Assembly: GCF_006980715.1 (NCBI RefSeq)
Contig: NZ_SBHN01000028.1
Span: 1 to 64,000 of the forward strand
Reading direction: 5' to 3'
Source: Telmatospirillum sp. J64-1
Lineage (GTDB): Bacteria; Pseudomonadota; Alphaproteobacteria; Rhodospirillales; Magnetospirillaceae
Length of the DNA stretch: 64,000 nucleotides
Shown here: in pieces, positions 9,044 through 18,086 of the stretch
Position numbering within the stretch: position 1 is the stretch's first letter
Layout of the letters: each line of letters begins with the position of its first letter
The notes under the pieces: model-generated
Told to the model about the DNA's origin: nothing
Database searches by the model: none
Seen by the model: the letters and a program-made list of their open reading frames with translations, nothing else
Position numbers and translations under genes: made by a program

Positions 9044-10327
9044 ATGAGCACAGTCGCACCCATAGCCGGTAAAGGCCGGAGGATTTCGGCCGTCCTGGCC
9101 TGGTGCCTTTACGATTTCGGCAATTCCGCTTTTCCCACCGTCATCGTCACCTTCGTCTTTGCCGCCTATTTCACCACGGCGGTCGCACCGACGCCGGAAG
9201 AGGGCACCGCGCTGTGGGGCAATGCGATGGCGGTGGCTGGGCTGACCATGGCGCTGTTCAGCCCGGTCTTCGGCTCCATCGCCGACCAGGGCGGACGGCG
9301 GAAGCCCTGGCTGGGAACCTTCACCTTCCTTGCCATCGTCACCACCGCCGCGCTGTGGTTCGTCGAGCCCGATCCGTCCTTCATCTGGCTGGCCCTGGTG
9401 CTGCTGGTCATTGCCACCTTCACCCAGGAAACCGCCTCGGTCTTCTACAACGCCATGCTGGGTGACCTGGCGCACAAGGACTGGTATGGCCGAATTTCCG
9501 GCTGGGGCTGGGGGCTGGGCTATTTCGGCGGGCTGAGCTGCCTCGTGGTGGCGCTGTTCGTGCTGATCGAGGCGGAGACCCCGCCCTTCGGCCTGGACCC
9601 GGATTCGGCGGAACCGGTGCGGGCGGGGGCCCTGCTGGTGGCCTTGTGGTTCGCCGTCTTTTGCATCCCGCTCTTCTTCCTGACACCGGATCGTCCGTCC
9701 ACCGGAATCGGCCCGGTTACGGCGGTGCGCCAGGGGTTGCGGCAGCTTTACACGACCATCCGCAACGCCCGCTCGGAAAAGCAGTTGCTGCGCTTCCTGA
9801 TCGCCCATGCCCTCTATACCGACGGTCTGAACACGCTGTTCGCCTTCGGCGGCATCTACGCTGCCGGCACTTTCGGCATGAGCGTCAGCGAGATCATCAT
9901 CTTCGGCATCGCCATCAACGTGACTGCCGGGCTGGGGGCGGGGCTGTTCGCCTTCATGGACGACAAGGTGGGATCGAAGCCTACCATCCTGGTCTCGCTG
10001 GCCGGTCTGTCGTTGCTGGGCGGCGGACTTTTGTTCGTCGAAAGCCATTTTTGGTTCTGGGTGCTGGCCCTGCCGTTGGGCCTGTTCGTCGGCCCCACCC
10101 AGGCGGCCAGCCGCTCGCTGATGTCGCATCTGACGCCCGACCATCTGCGCGCCCAGATGTTCGGCATCTATGCCCTGTCGGGCAAGATCACCTCCTTCAT
10201 CGCCCCGGCCCTGCTCGCTTGGACGACCGCCTATTTCGCCAGCCAGCGTGCCGGCATGGCGACCATCCTGATCTTCCTGATCGGCGGCGCACTGATCCTG
10301 TGGCCGCTGCGGCCGGTGAAGAAGTAG
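9044..10327 (+). CDS. MFS permease, UMF1 / Atg22-like family
   Basis: A 427-residue inner-membrane protein with about 12 hydrophobic segments. The N-terminal 'LAWCLYDFGNSAFPTVIVTFVFAAYF' and 'VLGDLAHKDWYGRISGWGWGLGYFGG'-like region mark the UMF1 (unknown major facilitator 1, Atg22-like) family. Eukaryotic Atg22 exports amino acids from vacuoles; bacterial substrates are unknown. The ATG at 9044 has a GGAAGG site. A longer reading from 8984 adds 20 residues with no membrane or conserved character. No partner gene adjoins it. Confidence 0.87.
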   Translation: MSTVAPIAGKGRRISAVLAWCLYDFGNSAFPTVIVTFVFAAYFTTAVAPTPEEGTALWGNAMAVAGLTMALFSPVFGSIADQGGRRKPWLGTFTFLAIVTTAALWFVEPDPSFIWLALVLLVIATFTQETASVFYNAMLGDLAHKDWYGRISGWGWGLGYFGGLSCLVVALFVLIEAETPPFGLDPDSAEPVRAGALLVALWFAVFCIPLFFLTPDRPSTGIGPVTAVRQGLRQLYTTIRNARSEKQLLRFLIAHALYTDGLNTLFAFGGIYAAGTFGMSVSEIIIFGIAINVTAGLGAGLFAFMDDKVGSKPTILVSLAGLSLLGGGLLFVESHFWFWVLALPLGLFVGPTQAASRSLMSHLTPDHLRAQMFGIYALSGKITSFIAPALLAWTTAYFASQRAGMATILIFLIGGALILWPLRPVKK

Positions 10328-10340
10328 CAAGGTTCGGGGG

Positions 10341-10465
10341 GAGCCTCTTCCATCCTTCAAAGAGACACAGATGAAGAGGGATGGACACAGATGCACACAG
10401 ATAAGGAAAGAGGTCTTTTCTGGCGGACGCAGGGCGGCGCCCTGCGGAGAAAGAGCCTGGAATGC
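10341..10465. repeat. Long direct repeat, copy 1
   Basis: A 125-bp unit containing a family C array and a GCAGGGC/GCCCTGC hairpin, repeated at 10616-10740 with only about ten differences. A single family A element lies between the copies at 10480-10522. The 591-bp gap 10328-10918 contains no gene. Confidence 0.8.
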
Positions 10466-10615
10466 TCGTGGTCCGCCTTCACCTTTCGAGACGACCACTA
10501 CGTGGTCTCCTCAAGATGAGGCTAATCAACAGATCGACCAAAGCCCAAGACCATCTGTGTTTATCTGTGTTCATCTGTGTCTGATAAAAAATTCCATGCT
10601 TTTCTTTTACAGGCG

Positions 10616-10740
10616 GAGCCTCTTCCATTCTTCAAAGAGACACAGATGAAGAGGGATGAACACAGATGCACATAGATAAGAAATGAGGTCTTTTCTGGCG
10701 GACGCAGGGCGGCACCCTGCGGAGAAAGAGCCTGGAATGC
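10616..10740. repeat. Long direct repeat, copy 2
   Basis: The second copy of the 125-bp unit, offset by exactly 275 bp. Differences are scattered single bases. Confidence 0.8.
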
Positions 10741-10833
10741 GGCCCGCTCAGGGTGAGGCTAATTCCTTATTCCGTATCAATAAGATAAGCCTCATGCTGA
10801 GGAGGGCCGGAAGGCCCGTCTCGAAGCATGAAT
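10741..10833. repeat. Paired family A repeat, one arm truncated
   Basis: This is the same arrangement as at 134-242, including the CTAATTCCTTAT spacer. The left unit has lost its TTCGAGACG half. Confidence 0.65.
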
Positions 10834-10862
10834 AAGCGCCCAAGCCCACCCATGGCTCATAA

Positions 10863-10900
10863 AAAAGGCCCCCGTGCTTTCCGTTGCACGGGGGCCTTTT
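10863..10900 (-). terminator. Terminator of purH
   Basis: A perfect 15-bp stem (AAAAGGCCCCCGTGC / GCACGGGGGCCTTTT) has an 8-nt loop. On the minus strand it ends in a run of six T, 18 nt beyond the purH stop. The symmetric A/T ends could also let it work in the other direction. Confidence 0.88.
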
Positions 10901-10918
10901 CGTTGGATGCCGGGGTGA

Positions 10919-12496
10919 TCAGTGGCGGAAGTGGCGCATTCCGGTCATGACCATCGCCAGGCCCTTTTCGTCGGCGGCGGCGATGACTTCCTCGTCACGG
11001 ACCGAACCGCCGGGCTGGATGACGGCGGTGGCACCGGCTTCGGCGGCGGCGAGCAGGCCATCGGCGAAGGGGAAGAAGGCGTCGGAGGCGACCACCGAGC
11101 CCACGGTGGCGGGTTGGGCGAGGCCGGCCTTCTCAGCGGCTTCACGGGCCTTCCAGGCGGCGATGCGCGAGGAATCGACGCGGCTCATCTGGCCGGCGCC
11201 GATGCCCACCGTGGCGCCGTCCTTGACGTAGACGATGGCGTTGGACTTGACGTGCTTGCAGATGCGGAAGGCCAGCAGCATGTCGGCCAGTTCCTGTTCG
11301 GTCGGCTGGCGCTTGGTCACGACCTTCAGGTCGGCGGCGGCGATACGGCCGTTGTCGCGGCTTTGCAGCAGATAGCCGCCCGACAGCGAACGCAGGGTCA
11401 TGCCCGGCTGGGACGGGTCGGGCATGCCGCCGGTCAGCAGGACGCGCAGGTTTTTCTTGGCGGCGAAGAGCTTGCGGGCGTCTTCGTCGGCATCGGGCGC
11501 GATCACCACTTCGGCGAACAGCTTGGCGATTTCCTCGGCGGTGGCGGCGTCCAGGGTGCGGTTGACGGCGATGATGCCGCCGAAGGCCGAAACGGGATCG
11601 CAGGCCAGGGCGCGGGCATAGGCAGTCTTCAGGTCTTCGCCGACGGCGACGCCGCAAGGATTGGCGTGCTTGATGATGGCGACGCCCGGCTGGTCCAGTT
11701 CGGCGACCAGTTCGAAGGCGGCGTCGGTGTCGTTCAGGTTGTTGAAGGACAATTCCTTGCCCTGAAGCTGCCGGGCGGTGGCGATGCCGGGACGGGCCTG
11801 GCCGCCGACATAGAAGGCAGCCTGCTGATGCGGGTTCTCGCCGTAGCGCAGGGTCTGCTTCAGTTCGGCGCCGACGGCGATGCGGCGGGGGAAGGGTTCG
11901 CCCAGCTGTTCGGCGAACCAGGCAGAGATGGCGGCGTCATAGGCGCCGGTGCGGGCATAGGCGGTGGCGGCGAGTCGGCGGCGCAGTTCCAGCGTGGTGG
12001 CGTTGCCATTGGCGCGCATCGCCTCCATGACCACCGCGTAATCCTCGGCATCGACGACCACGGTCACGGCATCGTGGTTCTTGGCTGCCGCACGGATCAT
12101 GCCGGGGCCGCCGATGTCGATATTCTCGATGCAGGTCTCGAAATCGGCGCCCTTGGCGACGGTGGCCTCGAAGGGATAGAGGTTGACCACCAGCAGGTCG
12201 ATGGGGGCGATGCCATGCTGGGCCATGGCCGCTTCATGCTCGGCATTGCCGCGGATGCCCAACAGGCCGCCATGGACCTTGGGATGCAGGGTCTTGACGC
12301 GACCATCCAGCATTTCGGGGAAGCCGGTATGCTCCGACACGTCCTTGACCGCGATTCCGGCATCGCGCAGGGCCTGGGCGGTGCCGCCGGTGGACAGGAT
12401 CTCGACGCCCTGTTCCGCCAGGAATCGGCCAAACTCGATCAACCCGGTCTTGTCGGAGACGGAAAACAGGGCGCGGCGGATAGGGATGTCGGTCAT
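10919..12496 (-). CDS. purH: Bifunctional AICAR transformylase / IMP cyclohydrolase
   Basis: A 525-residue enzyme for the last two steps of IMP synthesis: formylation of AICAR by 10-formyl-THF, then ring closure. The N-terminal MGS-like cyclohydrolase domain shows '[11 protein letters not shown]' and '[12 protein letters not shown]'. The transformylase domain shows '[11 protein letters not shown]' and ends in the family's 'GMRHFRH'. Length is normal. The ATG at 12496 gives the standard N terminus; an upstream reading adds 19 unconserved residues. It is the last gene of the leftward htpX-rsmB-gmhB-purH run and is followed by a clear terminator. Confidence 0.97.
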   Translation of the reverse strand: MTDIPIRRALFSVSDKTGLIEFGRFLAEQGVEILSTGGTAQALRDAGIAVKDVSEHTGFPEMLDGRVKTLHPKVHGGLLGIRGNAEHEAAMAQHGIAPIDLLVVNLYPFEATVAKGADFETCIENIDIGGPGMIRAAAKNHDAVTVVVDAEDYAVVMEAMRANGNATTLELRRRLAATAYARTGAYDAAISAWFAEQLGEPFPRRIAVGAELKQTLRYGENPHQQAAFYVGGQARPGIATARQLQGKELSFNNLNDTDAAFELVAELDQPGVAIIKHANPCGVAVGEDLKTAYARALACDPVSAFGGIIAVNRTLDAATAEEIAKLFAEVVIAPDADEDARKLFAAKKNLRVLLTGGMPDPSQPGMTLRSLSGGYLLQSRDNGRIAAADLKVVTKRQPTEQELADMLLAFRICKHVKSNAIVYVKDGATVGIGAGQMSRVDSSRIAAWKAREAAEKAGLAQPATVGSVVASDAFFPFADGLLAAAEAGATAVIQPGGSVRDEEVIAAADEKGLAMVMTGMRHFRH

Positions 12497-12626
12497 GTCT
12501 CTGGACTCCAGCGTGGAAATGGTCCCGGCGATAGAAAGGCGGCGGTATAGCACGAAGCAGGGCCGCCGTCAGGGGCGCAAATGAGGTCCGGGCGACGGGG
12601 ATTGCCGCGGGAATGCAAAAGGGTGT

Positions 12627-13202
12627 TCACCCTGCCGAAGGAGCCTGGAATTCCATCGTTTCCTGTGTCAGGAGGCGCTCGATCATGGCCGAGGCCTGCA
12701 ACAGGTCGTCGAGGACGAAATCGGGCATCGCTTCGCCGGCCTTTTCGGTTTCCGTGCCATAGCCGGTGCGCACCAGGATGGTGGTGGCGCCGACCGCCCG
12801 GCCCAGGGCGATATCGGCGGCCTTGTCGCCGATGACGAAGGCTTGGGAGGGATCGAAGGCCAGTTCGGCGGCGGCGCGCCGCACCAAGCCCGGTTCGGGC
12901 TTGCGGCAGTCGCAGCCGTCCTTGGTGCCATGGGGGCAGACATAGATGCCGTCCACCGTCACGCCTTCGGCCCGCAGCAAGTCTTCCATCTGGCGATGGA
13001 TGGCGGCCAATGTTTCGAGATCGAAATAACCACGCGCCACGCCCGATTGATTGGTGACGACGGCGATGCCCATGCCCAGCTTGCGGAAACGGCGCAAGGC
13101 CTCGCCCGTGCCGGGGATCAGTTCCAGTTGGGCGGGATCGGAGAGGTAGTGCTTCTCCACGTTCAGGGTGCCGTCGCGGTCGATCAGGGCAAAACGTTTC
13201 AT
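12627..13202 (-). CDS. gmhB: D-glycero-beta-D-manno-heptose-1,7-bisphosphate 7-phosphatase
   Basis: A 191-residue HAD-superfamily phosphatase. It shows 'DRDGTLN' (nucleophile Asp8, acid Asp10), 'VVTNQSGVARGYF', a Cys/His zinc loop 'CPHGTKDGCDCRKP' and 'FVIGDKAADI'. These identify GmhB, which dephosphorylates the heptose bisphosphate intermediate of ADP-heptose for the LPS inner core. The ATG at 13202 lies 7 nt after the rsmB stop, suggesting translational coupling. The other heptose genes (gmhA, heptosyltransferase) are about 4 kb away at 16225-18653. A histidinol-phosphatase role is unlikely given the context. Confidence 0.92.
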   Translation of the reverse strand: MKRFALIDRDGTLNVEKHYLSDPAQLELIPGTGEALRRFRKLGMGIAVVTNQSGVARGYFDLETLAAIHRQMEDLLRAEGVTVDGIYVCPHGTKDGCDCRKPEPGLVRRAAAELAFDPSQAFVIGDKAADIALGRAVGATTILVRTGYGTETEKAGEAMPDFVLDDLLQASAMIERLLTQETMEFQAPSAG

Positions 13203-13209
13203 TCCGGGC

Positions 13210-14499
13210 TCACAGGCGTTCCAGGCGGGCGGCGAAGAAGGCGTCCATGCCTCCCTGGTCCGCCAAGTGGCAGGGCAGCGAGCGCAACTCGCCGTCGGGG
13301 GTGAGGATTTCGGCCAAGCCTCCGACCTCTTCGGGACGGATGGGCAGGCGGCGCAGCGGCGCCCCTTCGGCCAGCAGGGCGGCGATACGCTCCACCCCTT
13401 CCTCGGGTTGCATCGAACAGACGCAATAAACCAGCACGCCGCCCGGGCGCAACTGCTCGAAGGAGGCGCGAAGCAGCGCGGCCTGGGTCTGGGCCAGCTT
13501 GGCCACGTCCTGGGCGGTCTTGATATGGGCGACGTCGGGATTGCGCCGGATGGTGCCGGTGGCCGAGCAGGGGGCATCGAGCAGGATGGCGTCGAAGGGC
13601 TGATCGGGGCGCCAGGTGGCGGCATCGGCGGCGATCATCTCGGCGGATAGCCCCAGCCGGGCGAGATTGGCGGTGACTCTTTCCAGCCGCTTGGCCGAGC
13701 GGTCCACGGCGGTGACGATGCCTCCGGCGGCGGCCAGCTGTGCGGTCTTGCCCCCCGGCGCGGCGCAGAGATCGGCGACGCGCTTGCCCGCCACCGGCCC
13801 CAGCAGCCTGGCGGGCAGGGCGGCGGCGGCATCCTGCACCCACCAGGCGCCCTCGTCGAAGCCGGGCAGGGCGGGAACGAAGCCGCCCTGGCGGCGGCGC
13901 AGGCTGCCGGTGGGCAGGATCTCGGCCTCCAGCCTTTCGGCCCACAAGGCGGGATCGGCCTTGACGGTGATGTCGAGCGGCGCTTCCAGGACTTGTGCTT
14001 CGGCGATGGCGCGGCTGGTCTCCTCGCTATAGGTCCGGCACCAGCTTTCCCACAGCCAGGACGGCGTGTTCAGCCGGGCGGCATCCTGGGCCTCGGCCAA
14101 GGCCCGGCCCTCGCGGTCGAGACGGCGCATCACCGCGTTGACCATCGCCTTGTGGGCGGTCAGCTTCTGGGCCTTGGCGAGATCGACGGTGGTATCGACG
14201 GCGGCATGGGCCGGCGTGCCCATGAAGATCATCTGGGCGACGCCCAGGCGCAGCACGTCGCGTACCATGACCGCCTTGTGCGGCAGGGGACGTTCCAGGC
14301 AATGATCGATCAGGGCGTCGATCTGGCCGAGGCGGCGCAGGACGGTGGTGACGGTCAGGCGGACGAAGCCGCGGTCGCGTTCGGAGAGCGCATCCAGCTT
14401 GGGATGCTGCTCGAAAGCCTCGTCGAAGGGCCGGCGGCGGCGCAGCACGGCAGCCACCAGATCGAGAGCGACGAGACGGGATGTAAGGGAAGAAGCCAT
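13210..14499 (-). CDS. rsmB: 16S rRNA (cytosine-967-C5)-methyltransferase
   Basis: A 429-residue protein with an N-terminal NusB-like RNA-binding domain (about 1-140) and a C-terminal Rossmann methyltransferase. SAM motif I is 'DLCAAPGGKTAQLA', motif IV is 'DAPCSATGTIRRNPD', and motif VI is 'YCVCSMQPEEG' with the catalytic Cys. The first Cys of motif VI replaces the usual Ser, which is a tolerated position. It modifies C967 in helix 31 of 16S rRNA. The order htpX-rsmB-purH is common in alphaproteobacteria; here gmhB is inserted into it. Confidence 0.94.
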   Translation of the reverse strand: MASSLTSRLVALDLVAAVLRRRRPFDEAFEQHPKLDALSERDRGFVRLTVTTVLRRLGQIDALIDHCLERPLPHKAVMVRDVLRLGVAQMIFMGTPAHAAVDTTVDLAKAQKLTAHKAMVNAVMRRLDREGRALAEAQDAARLNTPSWLWESWCRTYSEETSRAIAEAQVLEAPLDITVKADPALWAERLEAEILPTGSLRRRQGGFVPALPGFDEGAWWVQDAAAALPARLLGPVAGKRVADLCAAPGGKTAQLAAAGGIVTAVDRSAKRLERVTANLARLGLSAEMIAADAATWRPDQPFDAILLDAPCSATGTIRRNPDVAHIKTAQDVAKLAQTQAALLRASFEQLRPGGVLVYCVCSMQPEEGVERIAALLAEGAPLRRLPIRPEEVGGLAEILTPDGELRSLPCHLADQGGMDAFFAARLERL

Positions 14500-14563
14500 G
14501 TTTCTTCCCTTACTCCAGTTGTGGCTTCAGGCAAAGGGGAATACGCGCTTGCGCGGGTCGAAC

Positions 14564-15445
14564 TCAGCCCCAGGGGCTGGCGGGGCGGACCGGGCGGTGA
14601 TTGGCGCTCGCCATTTGGCGCAGGGCCGCCACGCGGTTGGCGGTGCTGGGATGGGTCGAGAACAGGCTGTCGCGCTTATGGGCATGCAGCGGATTGACGA
14701 TGAACAGATGGGCCGTGGCCGGATTGGCCTCGGCGGTATTGTTGTCGATCCGGCTCGCCCCGCGCTCCAGCTTCTCCAGCGCCGAAGCCAGCCAGAGCGG
14801 ATTGCCGCAGATCTCGGCGCCCGCCTTGTCAGCGGCATATTCGTTGGTGCGCGAAATCGCCATCTGCACCAGCATCGCCGCCATAGGCGCGACGATGGCC
14901 GCCAGGATGGCGCCGACCATGCCCAGGGGATTGTTGTTCTCGCGGTTGGCCGCGCCGAAGAACAGGCCGAAATTCGCCAGCATGCCGATGGCGCCGGCGA
15001 TGGTGGCGGTGATCGTCATGGTCAGCGTGTCGCGGTGCTTCACATGGGCCAGTTCATGGGCCATGACGCCGGCCACTTCCTCGGTGTTGAGGATGTTGAG
15101 CAGCCCCGTCGTCGCCGCCACGGCAGCATTCTCGGGATTGCGCCCGGTGGCGAATGCGTTTGGCTGGGGGTTCTCGATGATATAGACCTTGGGCATCGGC
15201 ATCTTGGCGCGCCGGGCCAGTTGCTCGACGATGCCGTAGAAGGCCGGGGCGGTATGGCGGTCCACCTGACGGGCGCCATACATGCGCAGCACCATCTTGT
15301 CGGAGTTCCAGTAGGCGAAGAAGTTCATGGCCAGGGCGATGCCCAGGGCGATGATCATGCCGCCCTGCCCACCGATCATGTAACCGACCGCCAGGAACAG
15401 GCCGGTCATGGCGGCCAGCATCAGCGCGACGCGTGCGAAGCTCAT
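14564..15445 (-). CDS. htpX: Membrane zinc metalloprotease HtpX
   Basis: A 293-residue M48 protease of inner-membrane quality control. There are two N-terminal membrane helices (about 5-25 and 28-46), the zinc motif HELAH at 130-134, two further hydrophobic segments after it, and the downstream '[12 protein letters not shown]' glutamate ligand. The ATG at 15445 gives the canonical 'MSFARVALM' start; 18 more upstream residues are possible but not conserved. It is the first gene of the leftward htpX-rsmB-gmhB-purH set, divergent from the sdhAF4-like gene at 15527. Confidence 0.95.
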   Translation of the reverse strand: MSFARVALMLAAMTGLFLAVGYMIGGQGGMIIALGIALAMNFFAYWNSDKMVLRMYGARQVDRHTAPAFYGIVEQLARRAKMPMPKVYIIENPQPNAFATGRNPENAAVAATTGLLNILNTEEVAGVMAHELAHVKHRDTLTMTITATIAGAIGMLANFGLFFGAANRENNNPLGMVGAILAAIVAPMAAMLVQMAISRTNEYAADKAGAEICGNPLWLASALEKLERGASRIDNNTAEANPATAHLFIVNPLHAHKRDSLFSTHPSTANRVAALRQMASANHRPVRPASPWG

Positions 15446-15526
15446 GGACCCCTCTGTGTGCTGCTTGATGGAAACGCGCAAGATGATTAAGTACCACAAC
15501 CCTCCAGATCAAGGGCAAGCACGACG

Positions 15527-15694
15527 ATGACCCAGAAACCCGACAAGACCCAGGAAAAGACCGAGAACAGCGTCAAGACGGAGAATGAAAAACCCACTCC
15601 GTCCGAAATGCCCGAGGAAATAGGCGGCCCCACCGGTCCCGAGCCGACCCGTTTCGGCGATTGGGAACGGGCAGGGCGCTGCAGCGACTTTTAA
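15527..15694 (+). CDS. DUF1674 protein, SDH assembly factor 4-like
   Basis: A 55-residue protein found by reading the sequence directly. A charged disordered N terminus rich in Lys, Glu and Thr precedes the family-defining C terminus 'GGPTGPEPTRFGDWERAG' plus 'RCSDF'. DUF1674 is the bacterial counterpart of SDHAF4/Sdh8, which binds flavinylated SdhA during complex II assembly. No sdh genes are in the window. It is divergent from htpX, an arrangement seen in other alphaproteobacteria. Confidence 0.88.
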   Translation: MTQKPDKTQEKTENSVKTENEKPTPSEMPEEIGGPTGPEPTRFGDWERAGRCSDF

Positions 15695-15729
15695 GCGCGT
15701 TCTTTATTTGTACGCATAATAAGGCTAAT

Positions 15730-15760
15730 CTCGGCCCTCTTCCGTGTTTATGGGGCCGAG
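15730..15760 (+). promoter_or_regulatory. Hairpin abutting the nuclease start codon
   Basis: An 8-bp perfect inverted repeat (CTCGGCCC at 15730-15737, GGGCCGAG at 15753-15760) ends on the base just before the ATG at 15761. No purine-rich ribosome-binding site is visible. It could limit translation or be a processing site; the role is inferred only. Confidence 0.4.
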
Positions 15761-16228
15761 ATGCGCCGCTGGTCTGTCCTTTTCGCCGCTTCATTGATGT
15801 CCTCTCCCCTGGCTTTTTCGGCCGGATATGCGCAGGACAGGCTGGAAGGCCCCGTTCAGGCCCAGGTCCTGCGCGTGGTCGATGGGGACACCCTGCATGT
15901 GCGGGCGCGCATCTGGCTGCGCCAGGACATCGAGACGATGGTCCGGCTGACGGGGCTCGATACCCCTGAACTTCGCGGCAAATGCCCCGAGGAACGCGAC
16001 CTCGCCCGCCAAGCACGCAGCTTCGTCGAACAGCGCGTGGAAGGCCGGACCGTGCGGCTGCGCTCCATCGCCCAGGACAAATATGGCGGCCGGGTGCTGG
16101 CCGTGGTGGAAACCGAAAACGGCGAGGACCTGGCCCAGGCGCTGATCGCCGCTGGCCTGGGACGCCCCTATGACGGACGGGCCAGGCAGCCCTGGTGTGC
16201 TGCGCAGGTGGGAGAAATGGCCGATTAA
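15761..16228 (+). CDS. Secreted staphylococcal-nuclease-like protein
   Basis: A 155-residue protein with a signal peptide (basic start, hydrophobic core, cleavage likely after 'SAGYAQ' near residue 25) followed by a thermonuclease (SNase) domain. Landmarks are 'RVVDGDTLHV', 'VRLTGLDTPELRG' with the acidic catalytic residue, and 'DKYGGRVLA' with the arginine. It probably cleaves nucleic acid in the periplasm. Its TAA stop overlaps the stop of the convergent glycosyltransferase: the four bases TTAA at 16225-16228 serve both strands. Confidence 0.88.
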   Translation: MRRWSVLFAASLMSSPLAFSAGYAQDRLEGPVQAQVLRVVDGDTLHVRARIWLRQDIETMVRLTGLDTPELRGKCPEERDLARQARSFVEQRVEGRTVRLRSIAQDKYGGRVLAVVETENGEDLAQALIAAGLGRPYDGRARQPWCAAQVGEMAD

Positions 16229-17196
16229 GCCGCCTGGGCCACGCGCCGCCATAGGGCGGTGGCGGCGGTGACGACCTGGTCGACCTCGATTTCGTCCATC
16301 ATCGTGGCATGACTGCGGTAGTCGTATTCCGGGGAGGCGAGGATCTCCTGGAAGCTGCGTTTCGTGCGCAGGCAGGCGGTATGTTCGCCCCAGGGGCCAT
16401 AGATGCGTTCGTCGCTCGGCCCGAACAGGCCTAGGGTGGGTAGCTTGCTCGCGGCGGCCATGTGCATCAGGCCGGAATCGTTGCCCAGATAGAAGCTGCA
16501 GCGCGCCAGCACCGCCGCCGTCACATCCAGGCCGATCTTTCCGACGAGATCGATGCGCCGCGCGGGGGGGACGGCTTCGGCCACCGGGCGGGCCTTTTCC
16601 TCCTCCCCCGGGGCGCCCATGATCACCACGGGGGCGTTGGGAAGGATACCGCCGGGGCCGGTCAGGCGCGCCACTGTCTCGGCGAAGTATTCGGCCCGCC
16701 ATTGCTTGCCCCCCCAATTGGCGGTCGGGCCGATCGCCAGGATGGGGCCTTGGGACGGCAGCAGCGCCGTCGCCTTGGCCGCCGCTTCGGGACCGGCCCA
16801 CAGGCGTGGCGCCGGCGGCGGATCGAGGTCGAACAGCGCGGCGAGCTGGCGCACCTTGTGGATGGGTTCCTTGGTGCCCGAAAAGACCGCGCGCTTGCGC
16901 GTCCACAGCAGCCAGGACAGCAGGGACGAACGCAGGTCCACGACTATTTCCCAGCGCGTCCCCGCCGTCTTTGCCCATAGCCGGACCCAATGTCCGCTGC
17001 GCTTGCGCTTGGGCATGGCAATCACCCGTTCGACCTGGGGAACGTCCTTGAACAGGCCGGTGACGAGCGGTCCGCAGGCGACGGTGACCCGTGCCGCCGG
17101 ATAAAGGCGCAGCAGATGGTCCAGGATGCCGGTGGACAGCACCGCGTCGCCGATCCGGTTCGCGGTGATGAAGAGGATGCGCTGGGGGGCGGGCAC
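16225..17196 (-). CDS. GT9 family heptosyltransferase
   Basis: A 323-residue glycosyltransferase family 9 protein (ADP-heptose:LPS heptosyltransferase type). The N-terminal 'ILFITANRIGDAVLSTGILDHL' and the C-terminal nucleotide-sugar motif 'GNDSGLMHMAAASKLPTLGLFGPSDE' are typical. It adds heptose to the LPS inner core on the cytoplasmic face. The start is a GTG at 17196, only 2 nt after the stop of the preceding glycosyltransferase gene. Whether it is WaaC-, WaaF- or WaaQ-like cannot be told from the sequence alone. Confidence 0.88.
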   Translation of the reverse strand: MPAPQRILFITANRIGDAVLSTGILDHLLRLYPAARVTVACGPLVTGLFKDVPQVERVIAMPKRKRSGHWVRLWAKTAGTRWEIVVDLRSSLLSWLLWTRKRAVFSGTKEPIHKVRQLAALFDLDPPPAPRLWAGPEAAAKATALLPSQGPILAIGPTANWGGKQWRAEYFAETVARLTGPGGILPNAPVVIMGAPGEEEKARPVAEAVPPARRIDLVGKIGLDVTAAVLARCSFYLGNDSGLMHMAAASKLPTLGLFGPSDERIYGPWGEHTACLRTKRSFQEILASPEYDYRSHATMMDEIEVDQVVTAATALWRRVAQAA

Positions 17197-17198
17197 GT

Positions 17199-17954
17199 CT
17201 AGTCCTGTTCCAGCTTGGCTTTGTAATAGCTGATGATGGGATAGAGGGCGGCGCAGGTGGCGATGATGAAGCCATGCCCGCCTTCCCGCCAGCCGCCGCG
17301 GCGGACGAAGCATTTGAAGAAGCGCGAGAACATGCGGCGGACATAGGGGCGTACCGGTCCCAGCTCGCCCATCTCGCGCAGGTCCTTGGCGCGGGCGGTG
17401 GTATAGGAATCCAGGCGCCGCAGCATGTCGGAGATGTTCCGGTCGACCAGATGGTCGATCCTGTTCTGTAGCATCGGCCCCTTGCGGCCGGTCCAGGTCA
17501 GGGAGGGGTGGACGCGTTGCGGCCCCCAGCGCTTGGCCCCGCGGCGGAACAGACCCGGATAGGCGGGCTTGCCGAAAGACGCGCCCCAGCCATGGCGGAC
17601 CAGCCGGTCGCCGATATAATTGTCCACCAGGATTTCATGCCAGTCATAGGGCGTGGAGGCGATCACTTCACGGATTTCCCGCGCCAAGGCCTCGGGCACC
17701 CTTTCGTCGGCATCGACTTCCAGGATCCAGTCGCTGCTGCAGGCGTCGATGCCGGTATTGCGGCGGTCGCCCTCGATCTCCCAACTGCCTTCGATCAGGC
17801 GGTTGGTGAAGGTCGCGGCGATTTCCTTGGACCGGTCCGTGCACTTGTCCAGGACCACCACGATCTCGTCGGCGAAGCGCAGCCGTTCCAGGCAGTCGGC
17901 CAGTTGCGCCTCTTCGTTATGGGCGACGACCAGGGCGGAAAGGGTGACGGGCAT
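17199..17954 (-). CDS. GT2 family LPS core glycosyltransferase, WaaE-like
   Basis: A 251-residue protein. 'LSALVVAHNEEAQLADCLERL' and 'ADEIVVVLDKCTDRSKEIA' form the N-terminal GT-A fold, with 'WILEVDADERV' as the metal-binding acidic motif. This pattern matches the WaaE/KdtX group, which adds glucose to inner-core heptose. The C terminus has a hydrophobic stretch near 'FIIATCAALYPIISYYK'. It precedes the heptosyltransferase gene with a 2-nt gap and is divergent from gmhA at 18087, so the region is a compact LPS core locus. Confidence 0.88.
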   Translation of the reverse strand: MPVTLSALVVAHNEEAQLADCLERLRFADEIVVVLDKCTDRSKEIAATFTNRLIEGSWEIEGDRRNTGIDACSSDWILEVDADERVPEALAREIREVIASTPYDWHEILVDNYIGDRLVRHGWGASFGKPAYPGLFRRGAKRWGPQRVHPSLTWTGRKGPMLQNRIDHLVDRNISDMLRRLDSYTTARAKDLREMGELGPVRPYVRRMFSRFFKCFVRRGGWREGGHGFIIATCAALYPIISYYKAKLEQD

Positions 17955-18086
17955 GGGCTTGAGGTCCTTGCTGGAAACAGTGAGGTGATAGCGTGGCGGG
18001 GAGGGAGAGACAATGCTTTTCCATTGCAATGGCGCGCGCTCTGGGCTAGCGCTGTGCGGAGTCGGAGCAGCAGGAAAGCGGCGGAC

